Positions 46,848 to 57,863 of a stretch of 64,000 nucleotides of DNA are shown here, piece after piece. The DNA is from Lachnospiraceae bacterium (GTDB taxonomy: Bacteria > Bacillota > Clostridia > Lachnospirales > Lachnospiraceae): positions 43,096-107,095 of the forward strand of contig JAQUVX010000011.1 of assembly GCA_028693165.1 (NCBI GenBank), in the 5' to 3' direction. The position numbers and the translations under genes are program-made. A model generated the notes under the pieces. It saw nothing but the letters and a program-made list of their open reading frames with translations, did no database searches and was not told the origin of the DNA. Position 1 is the first letter of the stretch. Every line of letters starts with the position of its first letter.

Positions 46848-48332
46848 TTAAAAGAAACGAATTTTCTTTGCGCTCTCCACGAACTCGCGATTGGTGCGGG
46901 TCTTGGCGAACAGATCGAGGATTCGCTCCACGGATTCTTCCGGCTTGAGGGTGTTGGTGGCCTTGCGGATCACGTCCACAGCCTCCGCCTCCTCCCGAGT
47001 CAGCAGCAGGTCGTCGCGGCGGGTGCCGGACTTTAAGATATCGATGGCCGGGAAGATACGCTTCTCGGAAAGCTTACGATCCAGTACCAGCTCCATGTTG
47101 CCGGTTCCCTTGAACTCCTCGTAAATCACATCGTCCATACGGCTTCCGGTCTCCACCAGTGCCGTCGCCAGAACGGTCAGACTTCCGCCCTCACGCATGT
47201 TACGGGCTGCACCGAAGAATCGCTTCGGCATATGCAGTGCTGCCGGGTCAAGACCGCCGGAAAGGGTACGTCCGCTCGGCGGAACCACCAGGTTGTAGGC
47301 TCTTGCCAGACGGGTGATGCTGTCTAACAGGATGATCACATCGCGGCCGTGCTCCACCAGACGTTTCGCCCGCTCGATTACCATCTCGGACACACGTTTG
47401 TGGCGCTCCGGGAGTTCGTCGAAGGTGGAGTAGATGACCTCTACGTTGTCGCCCAAAACAGATTCCTTGATATCGGTTACTTCCTCCGGACGCTCATCAA
47501 TCAGAAGAATGATCAGGTGCATGTCCGGGTGATTGGTGGTGATGGCCTGTGCCACCTGCTTGAGCAGTGTCGTCTTACCTGCCTTTGGCGGGGAAACGAT
47601 CATACCACGCTGGCCCTTACCGATCGGAGCCAGCAGATCCAGCACACGCATCGCCGTGCTGGCTGCCCCAGGTGTCTCCATATGAAGACGCTTATTCGGA
47701 AAAATCGGGGTCAGATCCTCGAAATTCGGCCGGCGCTCGATCACGCTGATCGGGTAGCCGTTGACACTGCGGATATAGAGCAGTGCTGCAAATTTCTCTG
47801 CGGCAGTCTTGACTCTTCGGTTTCCGGCGATGATATCACCTGTCTTTAAGTTGAAGCGACGGATCTGAGACGGCGCCACATAGACGTCATTCTCGCCCGG
47901 AAGGAAATTCTCGCAGCGGATAAAGCCGAAACCGTCGGCCATGACCTCCAGGATTCCGTTGGCCTCCTGGCCGCTGTCAAGCTCTGCCACCTCCTGCGGG
48001 GTCAGGTTCTCCGACTGACGCGGTGCGGGACGCCCGGTACGGGTGTCAGGGCGGGTATCGGTACGGCTGTCGGTGCGGGCATCACTTCCGCGGGTTTCGG
48101 TGCGGGTGTCACTGCGCGTCTCGGTACGTGTTTCCGTACGGGTCTCGGCGGTGCTGGCCGCTGCCGGTCTCGGCGGTGCCGCCACAGTCCGGATAATCTC
48201 ATCCTGTTCTGATAATCTGCACAGCTCCTCAATCAAGTCTGCCTTGCGCATGGCTGCTGCACCTTTTACATTTTTCGCCTTGGCAAGTTCTTTCAACTGT
48301 GCCAGTGGCAGTGTCTGCAATTTTTCTCGCAT
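46848..48332 (-). CDS. rho: Transcription termination factor Rho
   Basis: A 494-residue hexameric RNA helicase. The N-terminal helical domain ([20 protein letters not shown]) is followed by a Thr/Arg/Asp/Glu-rich low-complexity insert (about residues 60-110, repeats of TETR). Then come the RNA-binding cold-shock-like domain ([19 protein letters not shown]) and the motor domain with [12 protein letters not shown]. The insert resembles charged inserts in other Gram-positive Rho proteins that change RNA binding. Confidence 0.95.
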   Translation of the reverse strand: MREKLQTLPLAQLKELAKAKNVKGAAAMRKADLIEELCRLSEQDEIIRTVAAPPRPAAASTAETRTETRTETRSDTRTETRGSDARTDSRTDTRPDTRTGRPAPRQSENLTPQEVAELDSGQEANGILEVMADGFGFIRCENFLPGENDVYVAPSQIRRFNLKTGDIIAGNRRVKTAAEKFAALLYIRSVNGYPISVIERRPNFEDLTPIFPNKRLHMETPGAASTAMRVLDLLAPIGKGQRGMIVSPPKAGKTTLLKQVAQAITTNHPDMHLIILLIDERPEEVTDIKESVLGDNVEVIYSTFDELPERHKRVSEMVIERAKRLVEHGRDVIILLDSITRLARAYNLVVPPSGRTLSGGLDPAALHMPKRFFGAARNMREGGSLTVLATALVETGSRMDDVIYEEFKGTGNMELVLDRKLSEKRIFPAIDILKSGTRRDDLLLTREEAEAVDVIRKATNTLKPEESVERILDLFAKTRTNREFVESAKKIRFF

Positions 48333-48518
48333 ATGTTTTTCTCCATTTCTGTCAAATAATACGCCCTCACATCACTGTGAAGTCCGTGTCTTCGTTTAGT
48401 CTCAATCGGGGTAGTGAAAAGATATCAGATCGTTCCTGATTAGAAATTCGACAGGGAACGGTACTAAGACTGTTCCCTGCGTATCTTTTTATATTATAAA
48501 TCGTTTTGTCCCAAATGT

Positions 48519-49844
48519 CTACAGGGAATCTTGCAAAAATTTCATGTGTTCCCGAATTTTCTTCTCATAGCCATTTTCAGAGGGGTGATAAAAGGTCTGT
48601 CCTTCCATTCCATCCGGAAGATACTGCTGTTTGATGTAGTGATTGGGGTAATCGTGGGCATATTTGTAACCGGCACCGTGCCCCAGCTTGGCCGAGCCCT
48701 TGTAATGAGCATCCTGCAGATGCACCGGAACCGGCATGGACTGACGGCTTCTCACCGCCTCCATCGCCTCGCCGATGGCATTGACCGCGGCATTGCTCTT
48801 GGGGGCTGTCGCCACATAAGCGACTGCCTGCGCCAGAATGATCTGCGCCTCCGGCATACCGATCCGCTCCACCGCCTGCGATGCGCTGACCGCCACCGTC
48901 AGAGCCTGCGGATCTGCATTGCCCACATCCTCCGACGCACAGATCATGATGCGGCGGGCGATAAATTTGATATCTTCGCCTGCATACAGCATCCGGGCCA
49001 GATAGTAGACCGCAGCATCCGGGTCAGACCCGCGCATACTCTTGATAAATGCGGAAATCGTATCGTAATGGTTGTCCCCGTCCTTGTCATAGCGCACCGC
49101 GCGCTTCTGAATACATTCCTGCGCCACCGCCAGCGTGATATGAATCTTCTGATCCTGCTCATCCCGCTTCGTCGTCAAAACGCCCAGCTCTACCGCGTTC
49201 AGGGCCGCACGGGCATCTCCGCCTGCCACGTCGGCCAGGAAATCTGCCGCCTCCTCGTCGATCACCGCATGATATCCACCCATCCCCTTCGTCTCGTCGG
49301 AGAGCGCGCGGTAGATCAGTTCTCTGACATCCTCCCGTTCCAGCGATTTGAGTTCGAAGATGCGGGAGCGTGACAGAAGCGCTCCATTTACCTCAAAAAA
49401 CGGATTTTCCGTAGTCGCACCAATCAGAATCAGCGTTCCGTCCTCCACAAAGGGCAGAAGGTAATCCTGCTGGCTCTTGTTGAAGCGATGAATCTCGTCC
49501 ACAAACAGAATGGTCTTTTTGCCATACATGCCAAGGGCGTCCTTCGCCTCGTTTACCACTTCTTCCATATCCTTCTTGCCCGCCACCGTGGCATTGATCT
49601 GGCGGAAGCTGGCGCTGGTTGTATTGGCGATCACCTTCGCCAGCGTCGTCTTGCCGGTGCCCGGCGGGCCGTAGAAAATAATGGACCCAAGCTGGTCCGC
49701 CTGGATGGCGCGGTACAGCAGCTTGTCCTTCCCGATAATGTGTTTCTGTCCGACCACCTCGTCCAGCGTCGTCGGCCGCATCCGGGAAGCCAGAGGGGAC
49801 TCCTTTTCCTGGGTGCTGCTTCTCATATATTCAAACAAATCCAT
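48519..49844 (-). CDS. rarA: Replication-associated recombination protein A
   Basis: A 441-residue AAA+ ATPase (RarA/MgsA). Walker A is [12 protein letters not shown], Walker [12 protein letters not shown], sensor 1 [12 protein letters not shown], and the C-terminal tetramerisation domain has [18 protein letters not shown]. It acts at stalled replication forks. It has no partner gene nearby; a hairpin (CAGGGAAC/GTTCCCTG, 48452-48479) lies downstream. Confidence 0.94.
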   Translation of the reverse strand: MDLFEYMRSSTQEKESPLASRMRPTTLDEVVGQKHIIGKDKLLYRAIQADQLGSIIFYGPPGTGKTTLAKVIANTTSASFRQINATVAGKKDMEEVVNEAKDALGMYGKKTILFVDEIHRFNKSQQDYLLPFVEDGTLILIGATTENPFFEVNGALLSRSRIFELKSLEREDVRELIYRALSDETKGMGGYHAVIDEEAADFLADVAGGDARAALNAVELGVLTTKRDEQDQKIHITLAVAQECIQKRAVRYDKDGDNHYDTISAFIKSMRGSDPDAAVYYLARMLYAGEDIKFIARRIMICASEDVGNADPQALTVAVSASQAVERIGMPEAQIILAQAVAYVATAPKSNAAVNAIGEAMEAVRSRQSMPVPVHLQDAHYKGSAKLGHGAGYKYAHDYPNHYIKQQYLPDGMEGQTFYHPSENGYEKKIREHMKFLQDSL

Positions 49845-49930
49845 GGAACTGCCTCATTTTCCTTCTCATTTTGTGTTTCGATCTGCCATCAGTATAGCCG
49901 TTTTGATATGTAAATGTCAACAGCCGCCCT

Positions 49931-50650
49931 CTAGTCCACCAGCAATTCATCTACCGTCACAAACCGGTAGCCCTTCGCCTGCAAAGAATCTACAATTTGC
50001 AGTGCCGCCTCCACGGAGGTCGGAAAAATATCGTGCATCAGGATGATGTCGCCCGGGCCCACGCTCTGCTCCAGTCTGCGCACAATGCGGGAGGTATGCT
50101 GCAATTTCCAGTCCAGAGAATCCACAGACCAGAACACGGTCGTCAGATTCATGCGGCATTCCAGATTCTCGTTCCAGTCCCCGTAGGGCGGACGCAGATA
50201 CTGCGGGCGCTCTCCTGTGATGGAGGCAATCAGCTCCTCCGTCTGTTCCACCGCCTCGCACACGCTGTCCTCTCTGGCCTTCGTCAGCTGAATGTGGCGA
50301 TAGCTGTGATTTCCGATCAGATGGCCTTCCTCCTTCATGCGAAGCACCAGCGCTTCATTGCCGGGGATGCTCTGTCCCATAAGAAAAAAAGTGGCGTGAA
50401 CGCCCCGCTCCTTCAACCCATCCAACAGCTTCGGCGTACAGACCGGATCTGGTCCGTCGTCAAAGGTAAGGGCAACGAAGCTGGGTGCATCGGCTGTCTC
50501 GGGGACCATTTCCTGAACACCGGCTGCCCGAACTTCTTCTGACGAAGTTTCCGCCCGCATAACTCCCATGGCTGTCCCAAACATCGCGGCATCCAAAAGC
50601 AGAATTCCCAACAATACCGCTGCCCGTCTCCGCAAATTCCAGTTTTCCAT
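49931..50650 (-). CDS. Polysaccharide deacetylase (NodB domain)
   Basis: A 239-residue protein with one N-terminal membrane segment (about 10-30) and a NodB domain. Its motifs are ALTFDDGPDP (catalytic and metal Asp), GNHSYRH (metal His pair), LRPPYGDWNE and ILMHDI. Such enzymes N-deacetylate peptidoglycan or surface glycans outside the membrane. The short form is a membrane-tethered catalytic domain. No operon partner is evident. Confidence 0.9.
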   Translation of the reverse strand: MENWNLRRRAAVLLGILLLDAAMFGTAMGVMRAETSSEEVRAAGVQEMVPETADAPSFVALTFDDGPDPVCTPKLLDGLKERGVHATFFLMGQSIPGNEALVLRMKEEGHLIGNHSYRHIQLTKAREDSVCEAVEQTEELIASITGERPQYLRPPYGDWNENLECRMNLTTVFWSVDSLDWKLQHTSRIVRRLEQSVGPGDIILMHDIFPTSVEAALQIVDSLQAKGYRFVTVDELLVD

Positions 50651-50702
50651 CCCGTCACCTCACTGCCACAGTATATGCAGTTTGCTTCCGGATGCAGAAC
50701 CA

Positions 50703-51695
<993 letters not shown>

Positions 51696-51702
51696 TTAAA
51701 TA

Positions 51703-53037
51703 TTAATTTGCAAGCACCGCATCATAAGCCTTGCCCATGCCATCCTCTTCAATCATGTCATACCATTTCTGTACATCCGGAAGCATGTCACTTAGATCCT
51801 GGCCCCAATACGCTTCTTTTGCAAGAATATCGGCAACGGTAGCAGTCTTCATGAACTCCATGATCTCCTCGCCGTCGTTTGCCTCACTGGTGCGGTAGAA
51901 TGCGATCAGTGCAGCCAGAGAGAAGGTCAGACCCTGCGGATATACGCCATTCTCCTCCTTGTACTCCAGAATGGTCGGCAGAACTCTCGCTTTGAACTTC
52001 GCTACGGAGTTCAGTGCGATGGACAGCAGCATGTGTTTGATAAATGGATTGGAGAAACGCTCCAGAACCGCCGCGCCAAACTTGCGGTTATCTTCGGTAT
52101 CGCCGATGGTCGGGATGATCTCCTCGAAGATGCATTTCTTCAGCAGTGCAGAAACTTTCTCGTCCTTCAGGCACTCGCCGACGGTCTCAAGACCATACAG
52201 ACGCGCTCCCAGAACCATAGAGGTATGTGCGCCGTTTAAGATTCTCACTTTTCTCTTCTTGTAAGGGTCTACGTTGTCAGTCCAGACTACGTTGTAGCCG
52301 GCTTTCTGCAGCGGCAGCTCATCCTCATGCTGACCCTGAATTACCCACAGATGGAAGATCTCAGCGGTATCCATCATGTTGTCCTGCTCGCCGATTCTCT
52401 CGCACAGAGCAGCATGCTCGTCTCTCGGGAAACCGGTTACAATACGGTCTACCAGCGTAGAACAGAAATCATTCTCATTCTTCATCCAGGTCTTGAAGTC
52501 CTCACCCAGCTCCCACAGATCTGCATAGCTCATACAACACTTCTCCAGCTCCTCGCCGTTGTGGTCGATCAGCTCACAGGAAAGGATGATGAAGCCCGGC
52601 AGGCCCAGTTTGTATCTCTTGTACAGCAGCTGCGTCAGCTTGCCCGGGAACGACTTTGCCGGAGCATCCGTAAACTTGTTGTCCGGAACGAACTCAATGC
52701 CAGCCTCGGTGGTGTTGGAAACGATGAAACGGAAATCCGGGTTCTCAGCCAGCGCCTCGTATGCTTCATGGTCTGCGTAAGGATTGATGCATCTGGAAAT
52801 AATATCGATATGGGTGTGCTCGTCCACAACCTCGCCATTGTCAATGCCGCGCAGGAACAGGTTGTATTCGCAGTTCTGCTTCTCAAGCATCTCGCACATA
52901 CCGCGCTCAATCGGCTGTACTACTACTACGGATCCGTCAAATAAGCCCTTATCGCTTAATTTCTGAAAGAAATAATCTACAAATCCACGCAGGAAACCAC
53001 CTTCGCCAAACTGAATTACTGTCTCTTTCTTGCCCAT
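51703..53037 (-). CDS. uxaB: Tagaturonate reductase (altronate oxidoreductase)
   Basis: A 444-residue member of the mannitol dehydrogenase family, with IQFGEGGFLRGFVDYFF at the N-terminus (NAD site) and KVRILNGAHTSMVLGARL in the catalytic region, including the lysine-containing motif of polyol-specific long-chain dehydrogenases. UxaB interconverts tagaturonate and altronate in galacturonate breakdown, so pectin-derived sugars are the likely source. It is somewhat shorter than many UxaB proteins. GGAGGTTTCAGACG lies before the ATG, and dual operators flank its promoter. Confidence 0.85.
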   Translation of the reverse strand: MGKKETVIQFGEGGFLRGFVDYFFQKLSDKGLFDGSVVVVQPIERGMCEMLEKQNCEYNLFLRGIDNGEVVDEHTHIDIISRCINPYADHEAYEALAENPDFRFIVSNTTEAGIEFVPDNKFTDAPAKSFPGKLTQLLYKRYKLGLPGFIILSCELIDHNGEELEKCCMSYADLWELGEDFKTWMKNENDFCSTLVDRIVTGFPRDEHAALCERIGEQDNMMDTAEIFHLWVIQGQHEDELPLQKAGYNVVWTDNVDPYKKRKVRILNGAHTSMVLGARLYGLETVGECLKDEKVSALLKKCIFEEIIPTIGDTEDNRKFGAAVLERFSNPFIKHMLLSIALNSVAKFKARVLPTILEYKEENGVYPQGLTFSLAALIAFYRTSEANDGEEIMEFMKTATVADILAKEAYWGQDLSDMLPDVQKWYDMIEEDGMGKAYDAVLAN

Positions 53038-53086
53038 CGTCTGAAACCTCCATTTTCCTTCTAATGTCTTATTGGTTGTTTTTTTG

Positions 53087-53202
53087 TGTAAGTGCTTACA
53101 TTTTATTGAATTATAATCTTGCGCTTTTGTCTTGTAGCATCACTATACACCATTTATTTCTATTGTGCAAGGGGTTTTTGGAGTTTTTTGTAAGCGTTTA
53201 CA
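53087..53202 (-). promoter_or_regulatory. uxaB promoter between two palindromic operators
   Basis: Promoter: TTGCAC (53165-53170), 17 bases, TATAGT (53142-53147). Upstream is TGTAAGCGTTTACA (53189-53202), which with flanks fits the CcpA cre consensus and LacI-family operators. Downstream in the leader is TGTAAGTGCTTACA (53087-53100). Their centres are about 102 bp apart, close to an even number of helical turns, so one regulator could bind both. Confidence 0.7.
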
Positions 53203-53255
53203 ATTCGGCAACTTTCTCTTGACTCAAGCGAGAATCTGTACGCCGGGATTCGGAC

Positions 53256-53297
53256 AAAAAAAGTGCAGCCAAACTATCTCGCGATAGCTGACTGCAC
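53256..53297 (-). terminator. Terminator after cold-shock gene
   Basis: Minus strand GTGCAG...CTATC-GCGA-GATAG...CTGCAC followed by TTTTTTT. Confidence 0.9.
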
Positions 53298-53339
53298 GAT
53301 CTCATCTCTGTCTGCTGCAGAAACGTCTGGAATCTTGAA

Positions 53340-53546
53340 TTAGCCAAGAACCTGTACGTTAACTGCCTGCATACCACGGTTGCCCTCGGTGGTGTCGAAA
53401 GTAACTTTCTGGCCATCTTCCAGGGTCTTGTATCCGTCAGATACGATACCGGAGAAATGTACGAATACTTCCTCGCCAGTTGCATCGTTGGTGATGAAGC
53501 CATATCCTTTAGTTGCGTTGAACCACTTTACTGTACCGTTATTCAT
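53340..53546 (-). CDS. Cold-shock domain protein
   Basis: A 68-residue single OB-fold protein with the RNP1 motif KGYGFITN and RNP2 VFVHFS. It binds single-stranded RNA as a chaperone. The gene is a complete unit: near-consensus promoter, ~135-base leader with a large hairpin, AGGAGG-like site and strong terminator. Confidence 0.95.
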   Translation of the reverse strand: MNNGTVKWFNATKGYGFITNDATGEEVFVHFSGIVSDGYKTLEDGQKVTFDTTEGNRGMQAVNVQVLG

Positions 53547-53596
53547 AATGGTACCTCCTATAAATTATTATTTGTATTTCGTCTGAAACAAAAAAA

Positions 53597-53650
53597 TCAC
53601 ATATTTTTGTAAATCGTGAAATGCTCTTCATGACTTACAAAAATATGTGA
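53597..53650 (-). promoter_or_regulatory. Long leader hairpin of the cold-shock gene
   Basis: Two perfect 16-base arms (53597-53612 and 53635-53650) with a further imperfect stem in the loop. On the minus strand the stem is followed directly by seven T, then the ribosome site. It looks like an intrinsic terminator placed inside the leader, that is, a possible attenuator or temperature-responsive element. Confidence 0.75.
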
Positions 53651-53679
53651 ATCAAAAGCTCATATCAAAATACTTTATT

Positions 53680-53708
53680 AATATACCATCACCCCTGGGA
53701 TCTGTCAA
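53680..53708 (-). promoter_or_regulatory. Promoter of the cold-shock gene
   Basis: Minus strand TTGACA, 17 bases, TATATT. Predicted start upstream of the leader hairpin, so the hairpin is part of the mRNA. Confidence 0.8.
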
Positions 53709-53877
53709 GCATTTTTTTGGATTTTTACTATTTTTTGCGCATAATTGCGTATTTTCGTAGTTCTTTTTTCACAATATGCAGTGGTATTTTCTGGAAAATT
53801 CTGACTTTTCCACACGATGATGGGCTTTTTGTGTGATGGGTGTGCAGCCAGAAAAAGGAAATCCGCTGCACACATAT

Positions 53878-54324
53878 TTAAAATCCGATAGAGGGAATAT
53901 TGTCTTTTTGAAATACAAACTCATTATTCGTGCGCAGGAAGACGCGCACATTTTCTTTTGTTGCCGGAATCATACCCAGTTCCGTGGTGGCAGTCTCATA
54001 AATCTGGTTCAGATCCGGAGTCTGATACACCATGCGTTCCAACAGGGTATTATCATTTTTCATGCTCAGATATTGGCGTTCGAGCGTCTCAGTCCTGCGA
54101 ATGCGACACTCCACATCCGTCCGAAGCTGGATGTAGTTGCAGCTGGAAAACAGCGCCACCAGCACGGCCGTGATCAACGCGATCAGATAAGGGGCTTCCG
54201 TGTAAAGTGGATGAGGTTCCCGCGCCAGATATACCGCTCCTGTTCCGGCATCCACCTTCACCACATAGGGTTTTGCCTTTCTTACTGCCTGCTTCCTGAC
54301 CGTATTCCCCCAAACCGCGCTCAT
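53878..54324 (-). CDS. FtsL/DivIC-like small membrane protein
   Basis: A 148-residue single-pass protein: basic cytoplasmic N-terminus, one membrane segment (about residues 45-65), then an extracellular heptad-like region (RRTETLERQYLSMKNDNTLL) and a C-terminal TELGMIPATKENV segment, as seen in FtsL/septum-formation-initiator proteins. Those stabilise the divisome. It is not in the usual mraW-ftsL cluster, so the assignment rests on shape and the short motif. It overlaps the end of the LysR gene by four bases. Confidence 0.6.
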   Translation of the reverse strand: MSAVWGNTVRKQAVRKAKPYVVKVDAGTGAVYLAREPHPLYTEAPYLIALITAVLVALFSSCNYIQLRTDVECRIRRTETLERQYLSMKNDNTLLERMVYQTPDLNQIYETATTELGMIPATKENVRVFLRTNNEFVFQKDNIPSIGF

Positions 54325-55232
54325 CTTCTGTCCTCCGCCATGTCAATCCATGCATTCATTGCCCCGGTCAGCCATTTATTTTTGTGATAAATGGTCTGCT
54401 GCCACATCCGACCTTCCGGAAACTGATAGTTCAACTGTTCCAACTGCCCGTTCTCTTGATATTCCCGTACCGCACTTTCTGGTGCCAGCACAATACCACT
54501 CTGTGCACCTCGTCCGTGCTGTCTGGCCGCCATCCGAAGCGCCATGTCCTGATTCTGCAGCACCATCTGCTGATGATCTGTCTGCTCCAATCCAAGCTGC
54601 TGAATCTGATGTTCCAGCTGCTGCTCGTAAGCCAGACTCTCGTTTCCACGAATCAACGGATACTGGAGAATCTCCTGAAGATTCAACTCCGACTGTTGTT
54701 CCAGCGGATGTCCCGGGGCCGCATAGAAATGTACCGCATCCTCCACATCCTCCGCGTGAACCAGATCCGGTTCCTTCCGGAGATGATCCAGCGTAATCAG
54801 AAAATCAATCTCATTGTGCCGCAGCCGGTCAAGAAGCACTCTGTCGTCCGCCTCTGTGATCACCTTGAGTTCCACCTTTGGATGCCGGATCAGGTACTGA
54901 TCCAGCCGCTCTTCAAGGCGTGGGTTCAGAAGTGTCTCAAGTACCCCAAGGCGCAGCAAACCGTCGATCTCCCGCGTCGCTCCTTTTCCGATCCGGAGCG
55001 CTTCCTGAGACATCTTAATGATCGGCACTGCATATGCCAGCAGCTCCTGCCCCGCCTGTGTGATTCGAATCTGTTTTCCGACCCGCTCATACAAGGGAAC
55101 TCCGAGTTCCTGCTCCAGCTGCTGCATCTGCATCGTCACCGTGGACTGTGCATAACCAAGCAGTCTGGCCGCTTTGGAAAGGCTCTGTGCCTCTGCCACC
55201 TTTGTAAACGTAATCAGGTTTCTTATCTCCAT
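54321..55232 (-). CDS. LysR-family transcriptional regulator
   Basis: A 303-residue regulator with N-terminal winged helix (LITFTKVAEAQSLSKAARLL, then TVTMQMQQLEQELGVPLYER) and a type 2 periplasmic-binding-like effector domain. Ligand unknown. It and the FtsL-like gene form a two-gene unit by overlap; no divergent neighbour gives a target. Confidence 0.9.
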   Translation of the reverse strand: MEIRNLITFTKVAEAQSLSKAARLLGYAQSTVTMQMQQLEQELGVPLYERVGKQIRITQAGQELLAYAVPIIKMSQEALRIGKGATREIDGLLRLGVLETLLNPRLEERLDQYLIRHPKVELKVITEADDRVLLDRLRHNEIDFLITLDHLRKEPDLVHAEDVEDAVHFYAAPGHPLEQQSELNLQEILQYPLIRGNESLAYEQQLEHQIQQLGLEQTDHQQMVLQNQDMALRMAARQHGRGAQSGIVLAPESAVREYQENGQLEQLNYQFPEGRMWQQTIYHKNKWLTGAMNAWIDMAEDRR

Positions 55233-55352
55233 GCGGCATTTGTTTTCTCATCATATTTTTTGATGTATTTTTTAAATAGTTCAATTTATTTGATGTTTAT
55301 ATCATAGCTTATCTTGTCGGGAATTGCAAGGGGAAATATGGATTATCCAAAG

Positions 55353-55405
55353 AAAAAAAGAGCCCTGCCGACGTGAGCGAACTCACAATCGACAGGACTC
55401 TTTTT
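55353..55405 (-). terminator. Terminator after rplL
   Basis: Minus strand AGAGTCCTGTCGA pairs with TCGGCAGGGCTCT around a GTGAG/CTCAC inner stem and ends in a T run; it also has T on the other strand. Confidence 0.85.
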
Positions 55406-55431
55406 ATGAAATATTCTGCTGATGCAGTCAA

Positions 55432-55809
55432 TTATTTCAGGGTAACCTTAGCGCCTTCAGCCTCAAGTTTAGCCTTGATGTCCTCAGCCTCTTCCTTGGA
55501 AGCAGCCTCTTTAACAACCTTCGGTGCACCGTCAACTACGTCCTTAGCCTCTTTCAGGCCCAGACCGGTAGCTTCACGTACAACTTTGATAACTTTAACT
55601 TTGTTCGGGCCAACCTCGGTCAGCTCTACGTCGAACTCGGTCTTCTCTTCAGCTGCCTCAGCTGCGCCAGCACCTGCTGCTGCAACTACAACGCCTGCTG
55701 CTGCAGATACGCCAAACTCTTCCTCACATGCTTTTACTAACTCGTTCAGTTCCAGTACAGACAGCTCTTTGATAGCTTCGATAAATTCTGCGGTGGTTAA
55801 CTTTGCCAT
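55432..55809 (-). CDS. rplL: 50S ribosomal protein L7/L12
   Basis: 125 residues: N-terminal dimerisation domain ([21 protein letters not shown]), alanine/glutamate-rich hinge, and C-terminal factor-binding domain ([19 protein letters not shown]). Start at MAKL follows GGAGGAAATTAA. It forms the stalk with L10 and ends its operon at a terminator; rpoB does not follow. Confidence 0.97.
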   Translation of the reverse strand: MAKLTTAEFIEAIKELSVLELNELVKACEEEFGVSAAAGVVVAAAGAGAAEAAEEKTEFDVELTEVGPNKVKVIKVVREATGLGLKEAKDVVDGAPKVVKEAASKEEAEDIKAKLEAEGAKVTLK

Positions 55810-55902
55810 TTTAATTTCCTCCATTTTAATTTGATTTTTGAAATTGTGCTTATGCACGTTACATTTACGATCGGCGCCCTCGGCACCGTTGCACTAAGGA
55901 AC

Positions 55903-56403
55903 TTATGCCTCAGCTACTTCGCCGCTCTTCTCAGCGATCTGATTAAGCACACGAGCGAAGTTGGTAATCGGGGACTGCATGCTTCCCAGCAATCTGCCCA
56001 GAAGAACTTCTCTGGACGGGATGGTTGCGATAACCTGCATGCCATTAGCGTCATAATACTTGCCTTCTACAATACCTGCTTTGATCTCCAGCTTGTCTGC
56101 TTTTTTAGCAAACTCTGCCAGAATTCTTGCAGCTACGGTAGCGTCATCTTTGGAAACTGCGATAGCAGTCGGTCCTTCTAATGCCGGCTCCAGAGCTGCG
56201 AAATCAGTACCCTCTGCTGCACGCTTGATCATGGTGTTCTTATATACTTTGTAAGAAACACCAGCTTCTCTCAATGCTTTACGCAGTGCGGTATCCTGAG
56301 CAACAGTAAGACCACGATAGTCTACTACCACTGCAGATGCTGCACCGTTCAGCAATTCAGAGATCTCAGCTACAACAGGCTGCTTTAACTCAACTTTTGC
56401 CAT
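55903..56403 (-). CDS. rplJ: 50S ribosomal protein L10
   Basis: 166 residues with the L10 N-terminal rRNA-binding domain (VVDYRGLTVAQDTALRKALR) and C-terminal helix that anchors L7/L12. It follows its own promoter and an L10 leader, so L10-L12 can repress the operon. Confidence 0.97.
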   Translation of the reverse strand: MAKVELKQPVVAEISELLNGAASAVVVDYRGLTVAQDTALRKALREAGVSYKVYKNTMIKRAAEGTDFAALEPALEGPTAIAVSKDDATVAARILAEFAKKADKLEIKAGIVEGKYYDANGMQVIATIPSREVLLGRLLGSMQSPITNFARVLNQIAEKSGEVAEA

Positions 56404-56439
56404 GAATATTTACCTCCTTATTTATTTTGGAGACTGCAA

Positions 56440-56565
56440 CGGAAAAATCCCTCCGTCCATAAGACAGAGGGATTCTACAAATTCATCATAATTGAAATTG
56501 TATGTTCCTCGGCAGGCGGTTTCACCTTATGCCTTGCGGCACCTGCTGTCTACGGCAGTCAATAC
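56440..56565 (-). promoter_or_regulatory. L10 leader with attenuator
   Basis: Minus strand contains the L10-binding features (GTAGACAGCAGGTG and CCTGCCGAGG) followed by a terminator hairpin AATCCCTC...GAGGGATT plus T run (56442-56474). This is the known autogenous leader of rplJL operons, recognised by pattern. Confidence 0.85.
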
Positions 56566-56571
56566 TTGTGT

Positions 56572-56600
56572 ATGATAGCATACTGTATTTGGATTGTCAA
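56572..56600 (-). promoter_or_regulatory. Promoter of rplJ-rplL
   Basis: Minus strand TTGACA, 17 bases, TATCAT between rplA and the L10 leader. Confidence 0.8.
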
Positions 56601-56615
56601 TCACTTTTCAAGCGA

Positions 56616-57311
56616 TTAAGCCATCAGTTTTACAACGTTCAGCTTTACGCCCGGTCCCATGGTAGAGGTCAGGGTAGCGCTCTTGATGTAAGTGCCTTTT
56701 AAAGTGCTTGGCTTTGCTTTGATGATTGCATCCATAAGCGTCTGGAAGTTGTCCGCTAACTGTTCTTCTGTGAAAGAAGCTTTTCCAACTGGCACGTGAA
56801 TAATGTTGGTTTTGTCAAGTCTGTACTCAATCTTACCAGCTTTGATATCGTTGATTGCCTTGGTTACGTCCATGGTTACGGTACCAGCCTTCGGGTTTGG
56901 CATTAAGCCCTTCGGTCCAAGTACACGGCCCAGACGACCAACAACACCCATCATATCCGGGGTAGCAACAACTACGTCAAAATCCAACCAGCCTTCGTTC
57001 TGGATCTTCGGGATCAGCTCGTCAGCTCCAACATAGTCAGCTCCTGCTGCCTGAGCCTCGTCAGCCTTAACACCCTTAGCGAATACCAGGATTCTGGTAA
57101 CTTTACCAGTACCATGAGGCAGTACAACTGCGCCACGGATCTGCTGGTCAGCGTGACGTCCGTCACAACCGGTTCTGATATGAGCTTCTACGGTTTCATC
57201 AAATTTTGCAACTGCAGTCTTTTTCACTAATGCGATCGCATCTGCTGCATCGTACATGGTAGCGCGGTCTACAGATTTAGCCGCTTCTACGTATCTTTTT
57301 CCATGTTTCAT
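56616..57311 (-). CDS. rplA: 50S ribosomal protein L1
   Basis: 231 residues with the L1 signature ([20 protein letters not shown], then [11 protein letters not shown]). It forms the mobile L1 stalk and represses its own mRNA. A sequence resembling its binding site lies in front of both rplA and rplK. Confidence 0.97.
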   Translation of the reverse strand: MKHGKRYVEAAKSVDRATMYDAADAIALVKKTAVAKFDETVEAHIRTGCDGRHADQQIRGAVVLPHGTGKVTRILVFAKGVKADEAQAAGADYVGADELIPKIQNEGWLDFDVVVATPDMMGVVGRLGRVLGPKGLMPNPKAGTVTMDVTKAINDIKAGKIEYRLDKTNIIHVPVGKASFTEEQLADNFQTLMDAIIKAKPSTLKGTYIKSATLTSTMGPGVKLNVVKLMA

Positions 57312-57327
57312 AATAAATAACCTCCTA

Positions 57328-57355
57328 GTGGTATTGTCGGGGATGTCCCTCCCAC
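57328..57355 (-). promoter_or_regulatory. Putative L1-binding site before rplA
   Basis: A 28-base element that reads GTGGGAGGGACATC...TACCAC on the minus strand, ending just before the rplA ribosome site. It matches the element before rplK except at two positions, and its ends (GTGG/CCAC) pair. Confidence 0.65.
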
Positions 57356-57418
57356 GTTTTTTACAGTTTCATCTCGTTTCGTCGCCAAGGGGCGTTTGCT
57401 GTGCAGTATGCGCGGCAA

Positions 57419-57844
57419 TTACTCCTCAACGGTGATACCCATACTTCTTGCAGTGCCAGCAATCATGCTCATAGCTGCTTCCAGGCTTGCTGCATTTAAG
57501 TCAGGCATCTTAGTCTCAGCGATCTTCTGAAGATCTGCTTTGGAGATGGTAGCTACTTTCGCTTTGTTCGGGGTTGCAGAACCGGATTTGATCTTGCAAG
57601 CCTTCTTTAACAAAACAGCAGCCGGCGGAGTCTTGGTGATGAAGCTGAAGCTTCTGTCTGCATATACTGTGATAACAACCGGGATGATCAGATCGCCCTG
57701 GTCTGCAGTCTTTGCGTTGAACTCTTTGGTAAACTGTACGATGTTAACACCGTGCTGACCAAGTGCCGGACCAACTGGCGGAGCTGGGGTAGCCTTGCCT
57801 GCCGGAATCTGTAATTTGATGTAACCAGTTACTTTCTTTGCCAT
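57419..57844 (-). CDS. rplK: 50S ribosomal protein L11
   Basis: 141 residues, with the proline-rich N-terminus ([20 protein letters not shown]) and the rRNA-binding C-terminal domain ([15 protein letters not shown]). Standard place before rplA. Confidence 0.97.
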   Translation of the reverse strand: MAKKVTGYIKLQIPAGKATPAPPVGPALGQHGVNIVQFTKEFNAKTADQGDLIIPVVITVYADRSFSFITKTPPAAVLLKKACKIKSGSATPNKAKVATISKADLQKIAETKMPDLNAASLEAAMSMIAGTARSMGITVEE

Positions 57845-57863
57845 GATAATGACCTCCTATAAT

